Shown here: positions 25,098 through 33,215 of the stretch, piece by piece
How positions within the stretch are numbered: the stretch's first letter is position 1
Layout: the number at the start of each line of letters is the position of its first letter
Position numbers and translations under genes: made by a program
Assembly (NCBI RefSeq): GCF_003858395.1
Contig: NZ_QWEV01000005.1
Span: forward strand, 2,294,001 to 2,358,000
Length of the DNA: 64,000 nucleotides
Direction of reading: 5' to 3'
Origin: Acidipila sp. EB88
GTDB taxonomy: Bacteria > Acidobacteriota > Terriglobia > Terriglobales > Acidobacteriaceae
Notes under the pieces: generated by a model
Database searches by the model: none
Seen by the model: only the letters and a program-made list of their open reading frames with translations
What the model was told of the DNA's origin: nothing

Positions 25098-25140
25098 CCA
25101 GCCGGTAGCCAGCGGACCCAGCCGCCCCTGCGAATCCGCC

Positions 25141-25440
25141 CTACTGGATCTGGAACCGCTCCCGCATTGCCCGCTGAATCTTCGGCCGGCACAACAGGTT
25201 ATAGGCCATCTCCCGCCCGGGAAACATCCGCAGGGCTGCGTTGCGCGTGTGCGCCACAAGCTGGGCTGCTTCGTCCACGGTCATGGTCCGATCCTGGGCA
25301 ATGCTGGCCAGCAGAAACTGCATCATCACCTGCAGTCGCCTCAGGTTCTGCTGCTCCTGCCACTCCTCCTGCACCCTTGCCCGCCGCGCGTCTGTCTGTG
25401 TTCTGCCTGCCGCTGGGTCGCTCCCTGGCTCTGCCCCCAT
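25141..25440 (-). CDS. Small conserved-looking protein of unknown function
   Basis: 99 residues from the ATG at 25440; the open frame continues to 25806, but that part overlaps comEC and is not protein-like. Very polar N terminus (GAEPGSDPAAGRTQTDARRARVQEEWQEQQN) leading into helices LRRLQVMMQFLLASIA, TVDEAAQLVAHTRNAALRMFPG and MAYNLLCRPKIQRAMRERF. All-alpha, no membrane segment, one cysteine. I do not recognise a family. It lies downstream of comEC on the same strand, 191 bases after its stop. Confidence 0.7.
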   Translation of the reverse strand: MGAEPGSDPAAGRTQTDARRARVQEEWQEQQNLRRLQVMMQFLLASIAQDRTMTVDEAAQLVAHTRNAALRMFPGREMAYNLLCRPKIQRAMRERFQIQ

Positions 25441-25631
25441 GCCGTTTGCTCCTCTGCCGGTTGCCGCATGTGCGGTGATGGTACGCCCACACGCTTCTGC
25501 ATGCCCAGAGGCTTTCGGGCTAAAACTCGCATATGCCGACCAGCTTCCATCCTGGCAAACGACCTCCCGAGCGCGGGGAGAGCCCTGCCAACCCGCCCCT
25601 GTTGCAACAAACATCCACTCCACCGCGCCGC

Positions 25632-28373
25632 TCACCACCGCGCCGCTGTGTCTGCCGTGACCCAGGGCTTTGCATGCACTGCCCTGCCATCGAGCATGAA
25701 ATCCTCCTCGCCCAGCAGGTCCGTCCGGTAGGTCCGCACATGGTCCTCCTCGAGCTTCTCCAGCGTCTTTTCCTTGGGGTGCCCGTAGAAGTTCCGGCGC
25801 CCGCACGAGATCACCCCATACTCCGGCGAGACCGCCTTTAAAAATGCAGGCGTGCTCGACGACGTGCTCCCATGATGGCCCACCTTGAGCAGGTCGGCGT
25901 GCCCCAGCCCCGCCTCCACCATCCCGACCTCCGCCGGTGCCTCCGCATCCCCTTCGAGCAGCGCCGAGGTTCCCCCATAGCGCAGCCGCAGCACCAGCGA
26001 ATCATTGTTGCCCGGGGCAGCCTTTGGCTGGTAGGCCCGCGAAGGCCACAGCGTGCTTACTTCCACTGCATCGCCAAGGCCCCACCGGTCACCCTGCCGG
26101 TGCTGCTCCACCGGGATTCCTTCGTCCCGCGCCAGCGCGAGCAGCGCCGCGTAGTGCGCCGACACAGGATTGTTGCCCACCAGCAACACGCGGGGTTGAA
26201 AGTTGCGCAGAACTGCCTCCATGCCGCCGATATGGTCCTCGTGCGCGTGGGAGATCGCCACCGCGTCCAGCCGCCGGATCCCGCGCGCCCACAGCGCCGG
26301 CGACACCACTTCCTCGCCCATGTCGAAGCGCGAGTCCGGCGCCGCACCCACCAGCCCCCCGGCATCCACCAGCATCGTTTTGCCGTCCGGCGTGATCACC
26401 AGCAGGGAATCGCCCTGTCCCACGTCAATGGCGGAAACCTGGAGCACGCCTGCGGGATGCCGCACCGCTTGCGGGGCTACCGCCAGCACCGCCGCCGAGG
26501 CCAACAGCGCCGCGCCAGCCGGCAGCGTCCACCCCCTGCGACCTCGCAGCAGCCACACCGAGCAGGCAAGCAGCAGCACCCACACGACCACCCGTGGCGC
26601 CGGCGGGCCAGGTAACCGGTAGTCGCCGAACGGGATGCTGGCAAACATGTGCACAATGCCCAGCACCGTGTGCAACAGCGCCGCCGCCACCGCAGCCGGC
26701 GCTACCGCCAGCCCCGGCGCGACCCACAGCACCGCGAAACACACCATCGCCGCCGGCAGCAGCAGCCCCAAGAATGGCACAATCAGGAAGTTCACCGGCA
26801 GCCCCAGCACCGTGACCCGGTGAAAATACATCGCCATCGGCAGCGCCATCACCAGCTCGATCACCGCCGAAACCAGCAGCAGTTCCAGCATGCGCAGCAG
26901 CACTCCCACCAACCAGGGCATGCCCCGCCGCGCCAGCCTGCCGCCTGCGACTGGTGCCAGGTGACCCGCCAGCATCCGGAGCGACACCCTGAGCTGCGCC
27001 ACCCTGGGCGGCATCGCCGCGTCCAGCGGCACCAGCCACAGCTCGCGCACTCCGTGCAGATATGGCCCAAACGTGCGCTCCGCCAGCGGCGCACACACCC
27101 CTCCGATCGCCACCACTGTCAGCAGCGTCATCTGCAGCGAGGAGCCGCCCAGGGCACGCGGGTTCACCGCGATCAGCAGCAGCGCTGCCAATCCGAGCGC
27201 CTGCAGCGCATGCCGCTCGCGAAACACGAGCCGCCCCACCAGGTACAGTGCCACCATCCCGAGCGAGCGCTGCACCGGCTGCCCGAACCCCGTAAACACC
27301 GCGTAGCCCAGCGACAAACCCAGCGTCACCGTGGTCGCTGCCACCCGGTGCAGGCGCAGCCGCCGCGCAGCCAGCATCACCACAGACGAAAAGATCGCCA
27401 GGTGCATCCCCGACACCACCAGCAGGTGAAACGAGCCCGTCCGCTCAAATCCCACCCGCGTGCTCTGCTGAAGATAGGCGCGGTCGCCCGTCAGCATCGC
27501 CGTCAGCATGCTGGCGTCCTCGGAAGAAACCCGCAGGAAATCCGGCAGCTTCCGGGCCGCCGGCAGCGCGGCCAGCTGCATCACGCGCTCGCTCGCCCCG
27601 CTTTGCCAGCTGTGCAGCCGGCAGGCCACGCTGGCCCGGCCCACCGTCAAAAGGCGCACTCTGGCGGCGTCCACCGTGCCAAACGCACCGATGCCTTGCT
27701 CATGGAGATAGGCGCCCGCGTCCCACACGCCCGGGTCGCCATAGTGGCTCTCCGCGCGAAGCACGATCGGCGCCTGCACCTGTGTGCCGCACCGCAGCGC
27801 CGGCAGCGGCAGCTTCGCGTCCGTGTACAGCGTCACCCGCACGCCGCCCGCGAGCGGCACGCTTCGCCCCAGCGCGTCCACCACGCTGCGCACCCGCAGG
27901 TCCACGCGACGGGTAGTTTCTTCGCGGGTCGTGTGCTGAAAAAAGGCTTCATACGTGGCGTGGCGCGGCGTCTCCACCCGCACCACCTCGCCCGTGATCA
28001 ACCGGGGCTCCGCGCTGGCCGCGAGCGTCGCAAGCTGCTGCTGCGGATCCACCGGCCGCTGCAGCTCCGCTGCTAGGCAGCCCAGCACCAGGAACAGCGC
28101 CCCCATAGCCGGCAGCAGAACGCGCGGCGCCCGCCAGGCTGCCAGCAGCACCAGCGCAGCCAGCGGCGCAAGCGCCAGCAGGAGCCAGACAGGGGTGATC
28201 CAGCGCATTGCGGCCAGCAGGACGCCGAGCGCCAGTGCGCAAGCCGGCATCAATGCCGGTGCCGTCGAAAAGGGAACCCCGGCCTGCACGCGCGTGGGGC
28301 CAGCGTGGTCGCGCGCCGGTTCGCGCGCCGTCGGGTGCCAGGCCGGGCTGATCGCAGGTGTGGCCATAAGCAA
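25632..28373 (-). CDS. ComEC/Rec2-type DNA uptake channel
   Basis: 913 residues. ComEC imports single-stranded DNA across the inner membrane. N-terminal helices and an OB-like DUF4131 region (about 40-250) precede the Competence domain, signed by ERTGSFHLLVVSGMHLAIFSSVV and multiple membrane helices. The C-terminal metallo-beta-lactamase domain starts near 650 with VSAIDVGQGDSLLVITPDGKTMLVDAGG, and has AISHAHEDHIGGMEAVL and LLKVGHHGSTSSST. All three domains are present, so this is a full-length protein. The organism may be naturally competent; other com or pil genes are not visible. Confidence 0.93.
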   Translation of the reverse strand: MLMATPAISPAWHPTAREPARDHAGPTRVQAGVPFSTAPALMPACALALGVLLAAMRWITPVWLLLALAPLAALVLLAAWRAPRVLLPAMGALFLVLGCLAAELQRPVDPQQQLATLAASAEPRLITGEVVRVETPRHATYEAFFQHTTREETTRRVDLRVRSVVDALGRSVPLAGGVRVTLYTDAKLPLPALRCGTQVQAPIVLRAESHYGDPGVWDAGAYLHEQGIGAFGTVDAARVRLLTVGRASVACRLHSWQSGASERVMQLAALPAARKLPDFLRVSSEDASMLTAMLTGDRAYLQQSTRVGFERTGSFHLLVVSGMHLAIFSSVVMLAARRLRLHRVAATTVTLGLSLGYAVFTGFGQPVQRSLGMVALYLVGRLVFRERHALQALGLAALLLIAVNPRALGGSSLQMTLLTVVAIGGVCAPLAERTFGPYLHGVRELWLVPLDAAMPPRVAQLRVSLRMLAGHLAPVAGGRLARRGMPWLVGVLLRMLELLLVSAVIELVMALPMAMYFHRVTVLGLPVNFLIVPFLGLLLPAAMVCFAVLWVAPGLAVAPAAVAAALLHTVLGIVHMFASIPFGDYRLPGPPAPRVVVWVLLLACSVWLLRGRRGWTLPAGAALLASAAVLAVAPQAVRHPAGVLQVSAIDVGQGDSLLVITPDGKTMLVDAGGLVGAAPDSRFDMGEEVVSPALWARGIRRLDAVAISHAHEDHIGGMEAVLRNFQPRVLLVGNNPVSAHYAALLALARDEGIPVEQHRQGDRWGLGDAVEVSTLWPSRAYQPKAAPGNNDSLVLRLRYGGTSALLEGDAEAPAEVGMVEAGLGHADLLKVGHHGSTSSSTPAFLKAVSPEYGVISCGRRNFYGHPKEKTLEKLEEDHVRTYRTDLLGEEDFMLDGRAVHAKPWVTADTAARW

Positions 28374-28386
28374 GGCCCAGGCACAC

Positions 28387-29823
28387 CTAACGCAGCTGCA
28401 GCTTCACCACCGTTTCCAGGTGAAACGTCTGCGGGAACATGTCGGCCAGGTGCAACTGGGAGATGGTGTACCCAGCATCCACCAGCACCCGCAGATCCCG
28501 CGCCAGCGTCGACGGGTCGCACGAAACGTAGGTAACGCCCTGGGAACGCACCCCGGCCAGCAGTCGCGCCGCCTCCATCCCAAGCCCGGCGCGCGGCGGG
28601 TCCAGCACGATATGCCCGGGCCGCTTCGCCGCGCCGCCCGCGCCTTCGCGCGCCAGGAACCCGAGCGTGCTCGACTCCACCGCACGATGCCGCGCCTGCC
28701 GGACGTCCTGGCCGGTCGGGCCCGGTCCAAGGTTCCGCCTAAGGTCCGCCGACGAAACCGGCGCACCCTCCACCGCGACCACCCGCTCGCACCGCTCCGC
28801 CAGCGCCACCGAAAACAATCCCACACCCGCGAACAGGTCCCACACCAGCTCGTCGGCCACGCCGTCGGTCGCGAGCGAAACCAGCCGGTCCACCAGGAAA
28901 CGGTTTCCCTGGAAAAACGCTCCTAGGCTCACCTCGTACGCATGCCCGGCCGCCTGATAGCGCAAGCCGCGCTCACCCCAGCTCCGCACGAGCGCACCCT
29001 CCGGGCTTTCACCATCCACGTCCTCCGCTGGCTCCGCACGGTTCTCGCGTGCAGGCGCCATGCGGCCTTGTGCCTTCGCGCGCGTGCGCTGCCCGCGCGC
29101 CGCTACCGGTTCCCGACCCGCGCGCTCCGCGGCCGCCTGCAACAACCCGGCGCCCACCAGCGCTGGCACCTGCTCGCCAAGCCCACCGGCCAGCCGCTGC
29201 AGTTCTGCCTCGCCCGCGCGCGCACCGGCTCGCAGCCGCAGGGTCATTACCATCGCCTCGCCCGCGCCATCGCAAAAAAGCTCCACCTCGGCGCACCACG
29301 TGCCCGCCTGCTGCTCCGCAAACAGCGCCTGCAACGCCGCCAGTGAACGCTCCAGCAGCGGCGCGGCAATCGGGCAGCGGTCCACCACCAGCAGCACCCG
29401 CGACGCCCGTCTCCGGTATCCCAGCGCATGCGTCGCCGCGTCCACGTGCAGGCGGATCCGGTTGCGATAGCCCCACGGTTCGGCGCTGTGCAACCGCACC
29501 TCCGGCACATCCCGCAACCCCGCACGCCCCAGTGTCTCGAGCAGGATCGACCGCTTCATCTCCAGCTGCGTCGCATACTCCGCGTGCTGGTACTGGCAGC
29601 CTCCACACGCCCCGAAGTACGGGCACGGCGCCACCACCCGTTCCGCGGCCGGCTCCAGCACGTGCAGGAGCGCAGCCTCGGCAAATGAACCCTTGTCCCG
29701 GCCCGGCTGGATCTCGGCCTCGACCACCTCGCCCGGCAGCGTCATCGGCACAAACACGGCCTTGCCGTCCACGCGCCCCAGCCCCGCGCCCCCATAGATC
29801 GCTTTTTCAATCCGGAGCTTCAT
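28387..29823 (-). CDS. RlmD/TrmA-family RNA (uracil-5-)-methyltransferase
   Basis: 478 residues. TRAM domain at 1-55 (LRIEKAIYGGAGLGRVDGKAVFVPMTLPGE), then the iron-sulfur motif APCPYFGACGGCQYQH near 67-82. SAM loop VWDLFAGVGLFSVALAERCE, IVLDPPRAGLG, and the catalytic YVSCDPSTLARD. The most likely role is methylation of a uridine in 23S rRNA (m5U1939 in RlmD) or another RNA; the exact site cannot be read from sequence. A roughly 50-residue Arg/Ala/Glu-rich insertion near 240-290 is unusual. The start overlaps the stop of the upstream unknown gene (ATGA). Confidence 0.92.
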   Translation of the reverse strand: MKLRIEKAIYGGAGLGRVDGKAVFVPMTLPGEVVEAEIQPGRDKGSFAEAALLHVLEPAAERVVAPCPYFGACGGCQYQHAEYATQLEMKRSILLETLGRAGLRDVPEVRLHSAEPWGYRNRIRLHVDAATHALGYRRRASRVLLVVDRCPIAAPLLERSLAALQALFAEQQAGTWCAEVELFCDGAGEAMVMTLRLRAGARAGEAELQRLAGGLGEQVPALVGAGLLQAAAERAGREPVAARGQRTRAKAQGRMAPARENRAEPAEDVDGESPEGALVRSWGERGLRYQAAGHAYEVSLGAFFQGNRFLVDRLVSLATDGVADELVWDLFAGVGLFSVALAERCERVVAVEGAPVSSADLRRNLGPGPTGQDVRQARHRAVESSTLGFLAREGAGGAAKRPGHIVLDPPRAGLGMEAARLLAGVRSQGVTYVSCDPSTLARDLRVLVDAGYTISQLHLADMFPQTFHLETVVKLQLR

Positions 29824-30545
29824 CCATCGCTCCGCATGTAGAACAGGCTCAGCCGCGGCAGCGCGTACCGCTCCAGCAGCCGCTTCTCGAGAAACTGCTG
29901 CTCAATCTGCCGGATCTGCAACGCCTGCATGCGGCTCCGGTACGGCGCGATCTCTCGAGACGCCTGCGCCCGCAGCCCGCTCAACTCTTCTTCCGGTAGC
30001 GTCGCCAGCAGCATCGCCAGCAGCTTTTCTTCCAGCGTCCGCAGCGTCTGCTCCAGCGCCTCCACGTCCATTGCCCCGGCGCGCGCCTGCTGCTCCAGCG
30101 TTTGCAGCCGTTCCGCTGTCTCCAGCACCAGCTTCCCCGCCGCTTCCGGCAGTGCCCGCTCGTGCGCCACCGCTGCCGCTGCCGTCAGCTCCTCCACGCA
30201 ACCCGCAAGGTGCCGCGCCACCGGCTCACCCTCAAACCCGGTGCTCTCCGCAGGCTCGACCTTGGCCGCGCCCATCGACGCCTCGCGCATCTGCTCCGCG
30301 GCTTCCATCACCGCCTGCGCGCACCATGCCAGGCCGTTGACGCGCCGCACTCGTCCCTTGGCCTGCTTGGTTTCATGCTTGTCGAACGCCGCATCGATGC
30401 CGCGCAGCACTGCTTCGAGCGGCACCCCGGCATCGCGCCACGTTTCGATCAGCGCCCAGTCCAGGGTGGAGAGCAACAAGAGCGAACCACGCCTCTGCTG
30501 AAACCGCTCCTCCACCTCGGTGAAGTAGTTGTAGTAGTTCTGCAA
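29820..30545 (-). CDS. Alpha-helical protein of unknown function in the coaX-rlmD run
   Basis: 241 residues from a TTG start, with GGAG about seven bases upstream, immediately after the coaX stop. No recognised domain. The N terminus NYYNYFTEVEERFQQRRGSLLLLSTLDWALIETWRDAGVPLEAVLRGIDAAFDKHE looks like a conserved helical unit, followed by a long amphipathic, coiled-coil-like stretch (roughly 130-225) rich in Glu/Ala/Leu. It has no signal peptide or membrane segment. Position between coaX and the RNA methyltransferase, with overlaps on one side, says it is expressed; its function is open. Confidence 0.8.
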   Translation of the reverse strand: MQNYYNYFTEVEERFQQRRGSLLLLSTLDWALIETWRDAGVPLEAVLRGIDAAFDKHETKQAKGRVRRVNGLAWCAQAVMEAAEQMREASMGAAKVEPAESTGFEGEPVARHLAGCVEELTAAAAVAHERALPEAAGKLVLETAERLQTLEQQARAGAMDVEALEQTLRTLEEKLLAMLLATLPEEELSGLRAQASREIAPYRSRMQALQIRQIEQQFLEKRLLERYALPRLSLFYMRSDG

Positions 30546-30548
30546 ACG

Positions 30549-31433
30549 CTACTCCGCCCCGTCAGTGCGCTGCCGCCCCGGCGATAGCGCCGGCTTCTGC
30601 CCTGTGCGCCGGTCGCTGTCCGCCACGCGTACACGGCTGCCGCCTTCGCGATCCTGCCTACGCTCGTTGCGTTCAAAGATCAGTCGCAGCCCCTCGAGCG
30701 TCATCATCTCGTCCACTTCCTTGATGAAGCGCGACTCCGGCGCAATCAGGTGCGCCAGCCCACCCGTCGCCACAATCACGGGTGTCACTCCATCCGCTGC
30801 AAGCTCCGCGACCATCCGCTCGAGAATCCCGTCCACCAGGCCCAGGTATCCGAAAAACATGCCGCTCTGCAGATTTGTCACCGTGTTCGTGCCAATTGCT
30901 TTTGCCGGCTTGCGCAGCTCCACCCGGCCCAGCCGCGCCGCCCGTGCAAACAGGGCATCGGCCGAGATGCCAAGGCCCGGCGCAATCGCCCCGCCAAGAA
31001 ACTCGCCCCGCGGCGACACCACGTCAAATGTCGTCGCCGTGCCGAAATCCACCACGATGCACGCGCCGCCAAACCGCGCAAACGCCGCCACGCCATTCAC
31101 CACGCGGTCCGCGCCGACCTCCGTCGGGTTGTCCACCAGCAGCGGCATCCCGGTGCGCACACCCGGCTCCACCAGCAGCGGCGTACAGCGAAAGTACTGC
31201 TCCGCCACCAGGCGCAGTGTGGAATCAAGCGGCGGCACCACCGACGAAATCACGATGTTGCTGACCTCGTCCGCCGCAATGCCGCGCATCGCAAACAGGT
31301 TGCGAAACAGCACGCCATACTCGTCCACCGTCTGCGTCTTGTGCGTGGTCACGCGCCAGTGCGCCAGCAGTTCCGCCCCGCGAAACACGCCCAGCACCGT
31401 GTTTGTGTTGCCTACATCGAGTGTCAGCAGCAT
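30549..31433 (-). CDS. coaX: CoaX, type III pantothenate kinase
   Basis: 294 residues; the usual length is about 255. It phosphorylates pantothenate, the first step of coenzyme A synthesis. ASKHA-fold motifs: LTLDVGNTNTVLGVF at the start, VDNPTEVGADRVVNGVAAFARFG near 103-125, CIVVDFGTATTFDVV and GGAIAPGLGISADALF. The final 40 residues (from ERNERRQDREGG) are charged and disordered, beyond the normal end of the fold. The stop lies 3 bases from the next gene, with birA 3 bases upstream, so it is part of the nadC-birA-coaX cofactor operon. Confidence 0.95.
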   Translation of the reverse strand: MLLTLDVGNTNTVLGVFRGAELLAHWRVTTHKTQTVDEYGVLFRNLFAMRGIAADEVSNIVISSVVPPLDSTLRLVAEQYFRCTPLLVEPGVRTGMPLLVDNPTEVGADRVVNGVAAFARFGGACIVVDFGTATTFDVVSPRGEFLGGAIAPGLGISADALFARAARLGRVELRKPAKAIGTNTVTNLQSGMFFGYLGLVDGILERMVAELAADGVTPVIVATGGLAHLIAPESRFIKEVDEMMTLEGLRLIFERNERRQDREGGSRVRVADSDRRTGQKPALSPGRQRTDGAE

Positions 31434-31436
31434 CCG

Positions 31437-32324
31437 TTACTCCGCCGCGCGCACGCCGCCCGACAGCACGGTCCGCAGTTCGCCCGCATCGGTGCGCACC
31501 AGCAAGAACCCGCGCGCATCCAGCCCCTCGGTCGTTCCCACGTACGCGTTCTCCTCGCCCACATGCACACGCTTGCCCCGCATCCAGCTCGAGCCTTGTT
31601 CGAGTCGTATGCGTAACTGCTGCTGTGCCAGGGTGCGCGCTTCCGCGGTCACCGCGGTGAGTGCCTGCACTTCGTGGTGCACCGCGCGCAGCAACGCGAG
31701 CAGCAGTCGCTGCCGAGTGGTCGCTATCTGTTCAATTGCAAGGGAGGTCGCGCCGGTCGCCAGCTCAGCCGGAAAGCTTTGCTGGTGCACGTTGATGCCG
31801 ATGCCGACCACCACGAAGCGCACCCGCGTTGCCTCGGCCTGCATCTCGGTGAGCACCCCGCCCAGTTTGCGCGTGCCTACCAGCAGGTCGTTCGGCCAGC
31901 GCAGGTCCACCCTCAGGTCCGGGCCCACTTTTAAGCCCCGCTTGCTGTCTGCGGCGACGGATCGCACCGCCGCCTGCGCCGCCACGCCCGCCGCGAGCGA
32001 AAGCCACAACGCATCGCCGGGCGCCAGCGCAGGCCGCAGCAGCATGCTCACATACAGCCCGCTGCCCGCAGGCGATGCCCAGGCATGCGCGCCACGCCCG
32101 CGGCCGCCTGTTTGCGCGTCCGCGATATACACGGTGCCATGCTCGGCGCCATCCACCCCCGCGCGCATCGCGTGCGTGTTGGTGGAGGCGATTTCGTTGA
32201 AGTGCTCGATAGCCGTCCAGCAGGTGTCCGCAAGGTCCAGTCGCAATGCCTGCAGATCGAAAGCGTCCGCCGGAACGCCGCTCACCGTCACACCTTTTTC
32301 TGTCGCCACGCCCACTTCAGCCAA
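31437..32324 (-). CDS. birA: BirA-type biotin-[acetyl-CoA-carboxylase] ligase (no DNA-binding domain)
   Basis: 295 residues. It attaches biotin to the acetyl-CoA carboxylase carrier protein. Catalytic core: EIASTNTHAM, then ADAQTGGRGRGAHAWASPAGSGLYVSMLLRP, DLRWPNDLLVGTRKLGGVLTEM and VVVGIGINVHQQ; a small SH3-like C-terminal domain follows. The helix-turn-helix repressor domain is missing, so it is a monofunctional (group I) ligase. The first codon is TTG (GTG nearby would also work), overlapping the end of nadC by 8 bases. Confidence 0.92.
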   Translation of the reverse strand: MAEVGVATEKGVTVSGVPADAFDLQALRLDLADTCWTAIEHFNEIASTNTHAMRAGVDGAEHGTVYIADAQTGGRGRGAHAWASPAGSGLYVSMLLRPALAPGDALWLSLAAGVAAQAAVRSVAADSKRGLKVGPDLRVDLRWPNDLLVGTRKLGGVLTEMQAEATRVRFVVVGIGINVHQQSFPAELATGATSLAIEQIATTRQRLLLALLRAVHHEVQALTAVTAEARTLAQQQLRIRLEQGSSWMRGKRVHVGEENAYVGTTEGLDARGFLLVRTDAGELRTVLSGGVRAAE

Positions 32325-33201
32325 GCTCCGCTGTGATCCGCATGTTCAGGTCCACCGCCACTGCCGAGTGCGTCAGCGCGCCCACCGAGATGTAGTCCGG
32401 CCCTGCCTGCGCATACGCGCCGATCGTCTCGAGCGTCATCCCGCCCGACGCTTCGATCGGGATCTTCAAGCCACGCTCCCGCACCACGCCGATCGCCCGC
32501 TTCACTTCATCCGGCGTCATGTTGTCGAGCAGCAGCGACTCGGCTCCATGCTCCAGCGCTTCGTCCAGTTCCGCAAACGAGCGCACTTCAATATCGATCA
32601 CCTGCCCGGCCTTGCGCAGCCTGTGCGCATTCGCCAGCACCCGGGCCACGCCGCCGCCCAGCGCAATGTGGTTGTTCTTGATCAGGATGCCGTCCGACAG
32701 GTCCAGCCGGTGGTTCTCGCCGCCGCCGCAGGTCACCGCGTACTTATCGAGCACGCGCAGCCCCGGTACGGTCTTGCGCGTATCGATCACCGTGGTGCCC
32801 GTAGCCTGCACCGCATCCGCGTAGCGCCGCGTCAACGTGGCAATGCCGCTCATGCGCTGCAGCAGGTTCAGGATCACGCGCTCGGTCGAGAGCAGCGTCC
32901 GCGCCGTGGTGCGGATCACCGCCAGCGACTGCCCCTTGCGCACGCGCACGCTGTCGAAGATCTCCGGGTGGCTCACCACCTCGAAGCTCGCTTCGCTCCG
33001 CCCCTCAAGGCGGGCAAACACGGCGAGCACCCGCGGAATCACGCCCAGCCCGGCAATGACGCAGTCCTGCTTCGCCATCACCGTGCCCGTGCCCCGCAAC
33101 CCGGCATCAATCGTGATCAGGGTCGTGGCATCATCAGTCGCCTTGTCTTCCACCAGCGCCTGTTCCACAATCGCGTCGATGCGTCTCGATTTCCAGTCCA
33201 T
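32317..33201 (-). CDS. nadC: NadC, nicotinate-nucleotide pyrophosphorylase (carboxylating)
   Basis: 294 residues from the ATG at 33201, which has GGGAG eight bases upstream; the GTG at 33210 is an alternative. NadC makes nicotinate mononucleotide from quinolinate and PRPP. Motifs: LVEDKATDDATTLITID, ERVILNLLQRMSGIATLTRRY near 105-125, DTRKTVPGLRVLDKYAVTCGGGENHR, LIKNNHI, EVRSFAELDEAL, LLDNMTPDEVKRA, and the C-terminal EASGGMTLETIGAYAQAGPDYISVGALTHS. nadA and nadB are not in the window. It sits 14 bases downstream of valS. Confidence 0.95.
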   Translation of the reverse strand: MDWKSRRIDAIVEQALVEDKATDDATTLITIDAGLRGTGTVMAKQDCVIAGLGVIPRVLAVFARLEGRSEASFEVVSHPEIFDSVRVRKGQSLAVIRTTARTLLSTERVILNLLQRMSGIATLTRRYADAVQATGTTVIDTRKTVPGLRVLDKYAVTCGGGENHRLDLSDGILIKNNHIALGGGVARVLANAHRLRKAGQVIDIEVRSFAELDEALEHGAESLLLDNMTPDEVKRAIGVVRERGLKIPIEASGGMTLETIGAYAQAGPDYISVGALTHSAVAVDLNMRITAELG

Positions 33202-33215
33202 TCGTTCCACTCCCG

